A DNA stretch of 64,000 bases from assembly GCA_037039685.1 (NCBI GenBank), contig JAWNGF010000001.1:7998001-8062000 (forward strand). The letters are read 5' to 3'. Positions 56,398 through 64,000 of this stretch are shown piece by piece. The stretch is from Ceratobasidium sp. AG-K. Its lineage: Eukaryota > Basidiomycota > Agaricomycetes > Cantharellales > Ceratobasidiaceae. How positions within the stretch are numbered: position 1 is the stretch's first letter; each line of letters opens with the position of its first letter. The notes beneath the pieces were generated by a model that was not told the DNA's origin, searched no databases, and saw only the letters and a list, made by a program, of their open reading frames with translations. Position numbers and translations under genes: made by a program.

Positions 56398-57556
56398 TTA
56401 CCAGCTCTCATGGGCTGGACGCACTACACCAAACCAGTCAGATATCGTGCCATAGGAACGAACAATTTACACTTACGATCGAGTTCAAACGTCCATGCAG
56501 ACCGGTCCTGGCTGACAAGGTACAAGTAACTCTGGAATGCAGATATCAGTGCCTTGTGGAACAAAGGAAATTACTGAATACACCGACATTGGCGATGCTC
56601 TCTGGGGACAAGCGCTTATCCTCATCTGCCAATACAGCTTTGTCGATATAATTCGCCGCTCGGTCCGTGAGGATGAGTCCGTCGATGATCACGTTTGATA
56701 CCTGGAACGATCTACAGGGTCAATGTTCAACCCTGGATACAACCCAGCTGTCAACGCACGTGGATATTTTTTGGCCCGAATTCTTTATTGAGCGACTGGG
56801 CAAGCGCTCGCTGGCCAGTTTTTCCCGACGCAAATGCCGAGGTATTCTTGTTTCCTCTCCAGGCGGCAGTCGCGGAAGTAAAGATGAGCGAACCGCGTTT
56901 ACCCTTGTCATCTAGTCTGAGTGGGAACGTGTCAGTCTGGCGCAGGTTTGATTAAATGTGGGAGCCTACTCGAGATCTTGGAATGACAGCAGCGCCTGAC
57001 GGGCAAATGCAAACGCTCCGATGATGTTGGTCTCTGCTGCACATCAGCCACGTACGTCATGACAGCGTGCAACTTACGAGTGCTTTCTTCGACTTCCTGC
57101 TCAGTCAACTCCAAGAATCCCTTGCGGACCAATATTGCCGCGTTCCACAACGCAACGCGGATGTGGCTGTCTGGCCAATGCTTCTTGATTTCATCGAAGC
57201 CGGATTTAATATCTGCGTGGGTGTATGCTTTAATCGGAAAGGGCGCAGCCTGGATGTATGCGTTCAGAGTGGGTTCGATGCATGCGTGGTAAACTTGCCT
57301 CTCCGCCTTGGGATTGGATGTCTTGAGCAATCTTGGTTAGACTGTCGGCATTTCGGGCGATGAGTGCGACCCGGTAACCCGACTTGGCAAATGCACGACT
57401 GGAACGAGTTGAGCTTAGCCGACATGTCGGGGAATAGACTTACGCAGATGCGGCGCCGGTGCCTATATGACGCGGTCAGCGAGATTACCAAGTGCATTTA
57501 AGAAACGTACCAGCTCCATTTCCGACTCCGGCAACAACAAAGATGGGCTTGGACAT
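56398..57556 (-). CDS. Atypical short-chain dehydrogenase, copy B of a tandem pair
   Basis: Paralogue of copy A with matching exon plan. The start at ATG 57556 gives MSKPIFVVAGVGNGAG. Then follow ARAFAKSGYRVALIARNADS, IRVALWNAAILVRKGFLELT, FARQALLSFQDLELDDKGKR, GSLIFTSATAAWRGNKNTSA and FASGKTGQRALAQSLNKEFG (Phe instead of the catalytic Tyr). Then NVIIDGLILTDRAANYIDKA, DEDKRLSPESIAN, and the last exons SYLYLVSQDRSAWTFELDLR and PAHESW, ending at TAA 56398-56400. Same strand as copy A, head to tail, 757 bp apart, which points to local duplication followed by divergence. Function unknown. Confidence 0.84.
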
Positions 57557-58257
57557 GGTGGGGAGAATCCGTTGCATCTGATACTAATCAACCGTGCCCG
57601 TCGTCGACATTTATATCGCCTGCCATCGTGATGAGTAACTGAGGCCGATGAGACGATCGCTTTGTCATGCTCAACGACCATTGCTCTGTCAGGTTATCTA
57701 GCATGATATGTCATGCACGGCGCACGCCATTTTTTTCAACCATGGTGCAGTTCTCGGATGCCGCAAACCGGGTGGACGCAGCGCATACACCCAGGTCGGT
57801 TGGATCGTGACATCAGTCGACTGAGGTCATATTGGAGCTGGATCACTCTTGGCCAACGCCTTGTGCTTCCCCAATACCGATTTTACGTCCCACGCACAAT
57901 AGTCGGCCGGTGAATTAGTCGACCTGCACGATTCAGGCACTCGCAGTACCAGCGCAGCTCACAGCGAGAGACCACTCGATCGCATCGATTGGCATTTTAC
58001 TCGAGCTCGCCATTTGGGACAATAGCGACCCACAGTCGGCGCTTACGCACCGCGGAAAGCCGGATATATCCGATCGGGAGAGGGGGGCTCCTCAAAAAAA
58101 ATCTAGGTCCGGCTCTGTGTGTGGTGCCTTTTATATGTCTGCTCTTTGACACACGTGTGTCGCTATTCTCTCTTCTTGACTCTCTCATAGGCTCTTTGCC
58201 GCCTTGAATGTTCTTGGTTTACCCCTCATAACAACACCTCCCTCGACTCGACTCACC
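57557..58257. promoter_or_regulatory. Divergent promoter region of the SDR and PRPP synthetase genes
   Basis: About 700 bp. The 3' part (58165-58255) has CT-rich runs (TCTCTCTTCTTGACTCTCTC) followed by CACCATG, a pattern common upstream of highly expressed fungal genes. No coding frame was supported. Confidence 0.45.
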
Positions 58258-59515
58258 ATGCTTGGAGGATCGTCTATCAAAGTGTTTGCGGGTAAGGTTT
58301 TTCGATAGCAAGACGGAGCGAGGCTTACCTGGTTACAGGCTCGAGCCACCCCGAGATCGCAGAGCTCATTGCGAAGCGGTAAGCCAACCAAAACTTCTCT
58401 GACACCCGCTCACTTCTATCCGTTCCACCCTCGGCACCCATCCAGAATTGGCCTCCCGCTCTCCAAATGCGAAGTGACCCGAAACGGGATCGGCGAAACA
58501 TCTGTCCGGCTGGGAGAATCCGTCCGCGAAGACGACGTGTACATTATCGGTTCTGGGTGCGGACGGGTCAACACAGCGCTGATGGAACTGTGCATCATGA
58601 TTCACGCCTGTAAAATTGCGAGCGCCAAGCGGATTACGGCGGTGATTCCGCTGTTTCCGTATGCGAGGCAGGACAAAAAGGACAAGTCGCGCGCGCCGAT
58701 CACGGCCAAGTTGGTGGCAAATATGATTCAGCGCAGCGGGTGCGATCATGTTATTGTGAGTGTGGTGGTACATTGGGAGACTGGCGCTGAGGCTGGGCAG
58801 ACGATGGATTTGCATGCATCGCAGATTCAAGGATTTTTTGATGTGCCGGTTGACAAGTGAGTCTGGACTGGCTGTGTTGTGCGGTGACTAATGGACTATA
58901 GTGTAAGGCAGATTCATTTCGGGTGAACAAAGATTAACGAGCGGATAGTTGTACGCCGAACCGTCGATCATCCAATACATACGCACGCGACTGGATGTGA
59001 GCAAGTGTATTATTGTCTCGCCGGATGCGGGAGGTGCCAAACGGTGAGTCTAGGCGTAAAGCGGGGTACAGCGATTGACGCCGAATAGGGCCACGGCGAT
59101 TGCAGACCGATTGGGAGTCGAGTTTGCGCTGTTCCACAAGGAACGGAAAAAGGCCAACGAGGTGAGCCGAATGGTGCTCGTGGGTCATGTTACGGGCAAG
59201 ATTGCGATCCTGGTGGACGACATGGCCGATACGTGCGGGACGCTGGTGCGGGCGGCGCAGCACCTAATGGAGGCGGGGGCGGAGCGCACATTCGCCTTTG
59301 TCACGCACGGTATTCTGAGCGGCAATGCGCTGGAGAATATCGAGCAAAGCGCGCTGGAAAAAGTGGTGGTGACAAACACGATCCCACAAAAAGGGAATGT
59401 GGCGCGGTGTCGCAAGCTCGAGGTGATCAACATTGCGAACGTACTGGGCGAGGTGATCCGACGGAGTCACTATGGAGAGAGTGTGTCGATGCTATTTCAT
59501 GAAGTGCCATACTAG
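58258..59515 (+). CDS. PRS: Ribose-phosphate pyrophosphokinase (PRPP synthetase)
   Basis: Makes PRPP from ribose 5-phosphate and ATP for nucleotide, His and Trp synthesis. Exons join in phase. The start at ATG 58258 gives [12 protein letters not shown], then [53 protein letters not shown] and [20 protein letters not shown]. The '[16 protein letters not shown]' ATP-binding region follows, then [19 protein letters not shown] (conserved TMDLH), [12 protein letters not shown], and the PRPP loop [19 protein letters not shown]. It ends SMLFHEVPY at TAG 59513-59515. In family terms this is a full-length single-domain PRS (about 320 residues) without the long insertion seen in yeast Prs1/Prs5. Fungi carry several paralogues; which one this is cannot be told. 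Confidence 0.93.
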
Positions 59516-59816
59516 TTGTGTAATACTGTAATACATTAGATTGGATCAGGAGCGGGGTTAAAGAGTGATTGGCCGGACGTGTGCGGCGTTTCAGGTGGGC
59601 TGGGTCCCGGGTGACAGGTCGCCGGCGGTAGGCAAAAGACGGTGGCGCGAAAATGACCGATGCGGATAGATGATGGGGGAAGTCGAGTGCACGCCGCGGG
59701 AAATTGAGAAGCAGGTGTAAGAGTGGGCTATGGGCGGGAGCGAAAAGAAGACAGAAGCGCCAGCTGAAAATTGGGTGGTAGCAACGAGTGTGCGCTGAAC
59801 CACAACTGCTGCTCAC
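59516..59816. other. Short intergenic gap
   Basis: About 300 bp with GC-rich composition. It holds the PRS 3' end and the kinase promoter. A long minus-strand open frame crosses it but is a shadow of the GC-rich kinase gene. Confidence 0.45.
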
Positions 59817-62800
59817 ATGCAAGCGGTGGCCCATGAGCTGCCTGGCGCACACAAGCACGACCATGCCCCGTCCCAGCCCATCATTGTCCAACCCGACATG
59901 GCTCTCCCGCGTCCCCCCCAGCGCGCCCCTCCGCAGACCCAGACATTCGCCTATACTGCGATCCCAGCCATCTCGCTGCAGGGCGACCGCTTTGTCATTG
60001 GCGACTCGTCGACCAGTAAGTGACTCCTGATATGGAAACCTCTGCTGACGTGCGCAGGCTCCCAGCGCTCGTGGACCCAGCTCAAGATTGTCGGCGATGG
60101 CTCGTTTGGCACTGTTGCGCTGTGCGACTGGCTTTCGCCGCTGCCGCCCAACACCCCCCTGTCGCCGATGCGCGTCCGCTCCGAGTGGGCTGGCCGGCGT
60201 CTCGTTGCCCTCAAGCGCATGAGGCGCCAGTGGGAGGGGGGTTGGGACGAGTGCAAGACGCTCAAGGAGATCGAGGTGAGTGTGCTGGGCCCAGTTGGTT
60301 CGCAGCTGATTGTGTAGTCTCTGCGCATTATTCCGAGCCATCCCAACATCATCCCCCTCTACGACGCGTTCATTCTGCCTTCCACGCGCGAGCTGTACCT
60401 GGTGTTCGAGGCCATGGAGGGCAACCTCTACCAGCTCATCAAGACCCGCAAAGGCAAAAAGGCCCTGGCTGGTGGACTTGTCACGTCCATCTTTTCCAAG
60501 TCGCCAGCGCACTCGACCATGTCCACGACCATGGCTACTTTCACCGCGACATGAAGCCAGAGAATTTATTGGTTACCACCACCGGACTCGCCAACTATGT
60601 GTCCACATCCCCCAATGCCGGCCCCAACGCCCCCCGCGAAGAAGACGTCTTTGTCATCATCAAGCTCGCCGACTTTGGCTTGGCCCGCGAGACCGCCAGC
60701 AGGCCCCCGTACACAGAGTACGTCTCCACCCGCTGGTACCGTGCCCCCGAGGTTCTGTTGCGCAGCCGCGACTACTCTGCCCCCGTCGACATGTGGGCGT
60801 TTGGCACAATCATGGCAGAGCTTCTCAACCTCCGTCCGCTCTTTCCCGGCTCCAACGAGCTCGACCAGCTCAGACTTATCAACGACACTCTCGGCGACCC
60901 CAGCGACGCATATGGATTCGATGAAAACGGACGCAGACGAGGCGGCGGGCCGTGGCGCCGGGGACATGACCTGGGAAGGCAGTTGGGCTACCAATTTCCT
61001 AGGGTACGTCGTGTTGCATGTGTTCGACCCTGGCTAACGTTACCAGAACTATCCCACTCCCCTCGTAAACTACTTTTCCGACAACGTCCCGCGCTCGCTC
61101 ATCGAGTGCATAGAGGACCTCCTGCGCTACGAGCCCGATGAGAGATTGACCGCCAAGCAATGTCTCCAGCACCGATTCCTTGCCGAGACTGCCCCAGGCC
61201 AGCCGAAGCCCCCACCGACCCAGCCGCGCCAACGCATACAGCGATTGGCTTCGCCTCGCGACGAGGATCACGATCGCGTCCATACGGGCATCCCGGCTGT
61301 TTCACCGCGCGCAATTCCTCCGAACCATGCCATGTCTCCGCCCGACCGACGTCCGCCATTTCCGAATCCCGCCCAGTCGTTTCCCACCCAGTATGCCAAC
61401 CAGTTCCCGAACCCACCCAATCAATTCCCGAACCCGAACCAATACAACCAATACAACTCGATGCCGCCTCCCCGCCAACCGGTATTCCGCCAGCGTTCGC
61501 ATTCGACCTCGGGCGACTCGTACGACCCCCCGATGGAGATTGTCGAGCACCGCGAGGGCTCGCTGCCCACCATTCCCGGCTCGCTCGAGGCCTACTCGGG
61601 CGAAGACGTCGAATGGCACAAGGGCTCGTACACGCTCGAGCAACAAGCCGGCCGGTCGCCCTATGCGATGGACATGGAAACACCCTCTGGGCCGAGCGCA
61701 CAGCCCGACTATTCCATGGATGTGTCCATGTCGAGCGTCAACGTGTCCAAGCCGGCGGGCAAGAGGAGTTTATTCGGCCTCAAGAAGCTCGGATCGGCCA
61801 TGTTTGGGCATAGCGAGAAGCTCCCGCCCGTGGCCGAAGCCAACCCGTCGGGATCCCAAACTTCGCTCAAGCGGACCCAGTCGAATAGCACGACCGACGG
61901 CAAGTCGATCAAGGATGTCTCCATGGCCCCTGCGCCTGCCCGATCGACCCCAAACGCCAGCGCAAGATGGAGCTCATGGAAAAGCGCAAGATGGACAAGG
62001 AGCGTCAGCGTGCGCAGGCCAAGAGCGTCGTCGCCAAGCGCGAGATGATGTACAACCACGACGAGGTGACGGGCGCGATCGTCGACCACGAGTCGGGCCG
62101 GTCGAGTATTGTACCCCGGACGGTGCACCCCCGCCAGGACAAGGGCAAGAACAAGGTCGTTCCGGGCGGGATGGCCCTGTCCCAGCCGCACTTGCTTCAG
62201 CACACCCAGCTCCTCAGTCCGCCTTCGATAGACCCGGCCTGGCGCGATCCCCAACAATGGCGGGACAGCACCGACGACGACCGATCCGTCGCCTCGTCCG
62301 ACCGTCGGCGGATGTCCATGGCCACCGTCAACACGGTCGACTCGGACCCCGGCCCCGTCCGCACAGGTCGTCAGCGCGGCTCGTCGATTGGGATCAACCG
62401 CGCGACGTCCGTGTCCTCGCTCCGGGCTGCTGCCTCTGGCGGCGGATTCCCCCGCTCGGCCCGGTCTTCGGCATCATTCGAGCAGTTTACGCAAGAGTTT
62501 CATTTACGTGCGAGCGTGGCCGACGATCCGAACCGCATGGGCTCGCTCAGTCCTGGACCGGGTGGACACAACCACACGCACTGGCCCGTCCCGCCCGAAC
62601 TACCCCAGCTCGTACTCAACGGTCAAAATCGACGTATACCCGCCATGTCATCGTTCAGCAGCGCCATGTCGCCCGAATCATCCCTCAGGGGCTCGCTCAG
62701 TCCGGCTAGTCCGTACGAACCGGGTCCATATAACCAGCTTCCGTCATTATTCCAAGAACCCCCTCGGGGTCACCAGACACTCCCTCCGTTTTCCGAACTC

Positions 62801-62824
62801 GTCGCGCCGTTGGAGCACGCGTGA
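59817..62824 (+). pseudogene. Ime2/MAK-family protein kinase with long disordered tail; apparent one-base frameshifts
   Basis: Predicted Ser/Thr kinase of the RCK/MAK/Ime2 group, which controls meiosis, cilia or fungal development. The start at ATG 59817 gives MQAVAHELPGAHKHDHAPSQ. The glycine loop is [17 protein letters not shown], the Lys sits in [13 protein letters not shown], and the Glu helix is [20 protein letters not shown]. The hinge reads [16 protein letters not shown], the catalytic loop [14 protein letters not shown], the Mg site LADFGLAR, and the activation loop [20 protein letters not shown], with a TEY dual-phosphorylation motif. Two frame breaks appear: an extra T in the TTTT at 60492-60495, and one near 61930-61950 before RKMELMEKRKMDKERQR. 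Both lie in otherwise conserved or coding-like sequence. The tail is Pro/Ser-rich with SGRSSIVPRTVHPRQDKGKN. The stop is TGA 62822-62824. 'Pseudogene' reflects the frame breaks only. Confidence 0.8.
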
Positions 62825-63103
62825 TTTTTTTATTGTGGTTTAAGCTATTCTTTCGTTCTTTGGGCTGTTGCCTTGGATTGTTATACACACGCTCATTTGT
62901 TTCGTACTCGGACCCCACGCTCGTTAGTTTGCTGTACTATCGCTACTCTATTCCCTGCCTACGCTGGACCTAGTTTATTCCTTTGTTCGTTTGATCGTTG
63001 TTTTATCGCATGCAATGAATTGTTTGGTGAAAGCAACGAGTGTGTCCATGGGTATAATAAAGAGTCCAAAAGAGTCCAAGAAGGATAAAAACTAAGCGAG
63101 CGA

Positions 63104-63685
63104 CTAGACATCTATCTGATCTATCCCTTCGCAGCACAACCCACAGCCGATACACTGCAAGCACGCTATCGTCGGATCAGTAGGGAATAAGCGGGAAGAT
63201 TTCGAGACGTACCAAGCCCGCCGCAGCACGCACACAGATAACACGGGCAGCAAAGCGGATTCTCGAATGCTCCGCGGCAGCACCACGCGGAAAGCATGAT
63301 TGCCAATATGACGCACACCAGCAGACCCACGAAGATCACGATGAGGTAGACTGTCAAGCTGTTAGACTTTGACTATTTGGAAATTTGGGGACGTACGTTT
63401 GTTCTTGACAAATGGCGACTCTTGGCTGTTGCTCGTCGACTGGCGTTTCCAGAGCGCGTTGCCGACGTCGGCTGCGAATTCGTCGGTGCACCAGAACCAG
63501 AGTGCGAGCGAGAGAACTGCGACGAGGCCGAGCAGAATGGGGAAGAGCGTGCGCAACCGGTGGGCATGGCATTTCGATTTCGAGCAGCAGCTTGATTTCG
63601 AGCCTGAGCTCATCGGCGGGCACCCGACCGGCGACATGTGCGCCTGCGACATGGGCTGGTGGGTGATGGTATACGATTTCTCCAT
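63104..63685 (-). CDS. Small cysteine-rich protein with two membrane helices
   Basis: I do not recognise this protein. The start at ATG 63685 gives MEKSYTITHQPMSQAHMSPV, a polar leader, then CPPMSSGSKSSCCSKSKCHA. The first hydrophobic helix is RTLFPILLGLVAVLSLALWF. A polar loop with KRQSTSNSQESPFVKNK leads across an intron to a second helix, LTVYLIVIFVGLLVCVILAI. A Cys-rich segment follows (SAWCCRGAFENPLCCPCYLC), then CACCGGL and a last exon CIGCGLCCEGIDQIDV, ending at TAG 63104-63106. Exon joins kept frame. Cys clusters next to the helices suggest palmitoylation or metal binding. It is convergent with the kinase gene, about 280 bp away. Confidence 0.65.
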
Positions 63686-64000
63686 GACGATTGGGGGGTG
63701 TCGAGTCAGAGTGGGGGTCTGGGTTGTTTAAATGGGTGTGGGCGCACTGCTTTGAGCGACCTTCTCGTCACTCGATGTGTGCAGTCGACGGCGTTCCATA
63801 ATTCGGTGGTGAGATTTGAATGCGAGTGCCGTAAATAGGTGCGGGACAAGATACATTCGTACGGCACTTGGCGACGGATGTCGAGAGGGGTGTATGCGTG
63901 GTTAGAAAGGAGTAGGTAAGAGTCACGTTCGAGTCTGCTCTCCTCGAGGTAAATCGAGCTCGATTCGCCAAGGAGCAAGGGAAATTTGAGCTGCAGGCTG
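63686..64000. other. Right-edge stretch with no gene seen
   Basis: The sequence runs to the window edge. A minus-strand frame (63706-63978) has no domain and no clear ATG-led exon. It could be part of a promoter or an exon of a gene beyond the edge. Confidence 0.4.

Noticed and set aside
59427..60512. 361-codon minus-strand open frame across the PRS and kinase 5' regions
   Set aside because: It lies antisense to conserved kinase exons and introns, has no recognisable domain and arises from GC-rich codon bias.

Overview
This window is a gene-dense stretch of a filamentous fungal nuclear genome, most likely a basidiomycete of the Agaricomycetes. The signs are many short introns (mostly about 45-70 nt, GT..AG) cutting almost every gene, very small intergenic spaces, a complex I assembly factor (so not a yeast that has lost complex I), an F-box protein carrying zinc fingers, a Zn2Cys6 regulator and a small DUF2423 nucleolar protein. 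I cannot fix the species; a Rhizoctonia/Ceratobasidium-like fungus would fit, but that is a guess. No rRNA, tRNA, CRISPR array, transposon ORF or virus-like gene could be supported.

Layout. 0.5-7 kb: alpha-COP (minus), a small unknown gene (plus) and an NDUFAF2-type complex I assembly factor (minus). 7-12.5 kb: a Dal5/TNA1-type MFS permease (minus), the Swp1/ribophorin II subunit of oligosaccharyltransferase (minus) and a Tlg1/syntaxin-6 SNARE (plus). 13-19.5 kb: an apolipoprotein N-acyltransferase-like protein (plus), proteasome lid subunit Rpn3 (minus) and an F-box/zinc-finger protein (plus). 20-28.5 kb: a secreted GH47 alpha-1,2-mannosidase (plus), a large disordered protein with three LIM domains (plus) and a GNAT acetyltransferase (minus). 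29-36.4 kb: a CLASP/Stu1 microtubule regulator (plus), a DUF2423 protein (plus) and an AcpS-type phosphopantetheinyl transferase (minus). 36.5-49 kb: a nuclear poly(A)-binding protein (plus), an eIF4A-derived helicase that has lost its catalytic motifs (plus), Elongator subunit Elp2 (minus), a CYSTM protein (plus), an acyl-CoA dehydrogenase (plus) and a PPR-like mitochondrial protein (minus). 49.4-64 kb: a Zn2Cys6 regulator (minus), two tandem atypical short-chain dehydrogenases (minus), PRPP synthetase (plus), an Ime2/MAK-family kinase (plus) and a Cys-rich two-helix membrane protein (minus).

The genes are mostly housekeeping and do not form one pathway, although several serve the secretory route (alpha-COP, Swp1, Tlg1, GH47). 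Neighbours often share short divergent promoters (74-245 bp) or end tail to tail.

The most interesting points are the pseudo-helicase, the conserved-triad Lnt-like protein, the Tyr-to-Phe SDR pair, two 10-nt microexons, a roughly 505-nt intron carrying an open acidic reading frame, and a run of apparent one-base frameshifts between 35 and 62 kb. The frameshifts look like uncorrected assembly indels. Exon boundaries were read by eye from splice sites and reading phase; coordinates given for split genes run from start codon to stop codon and include introns.
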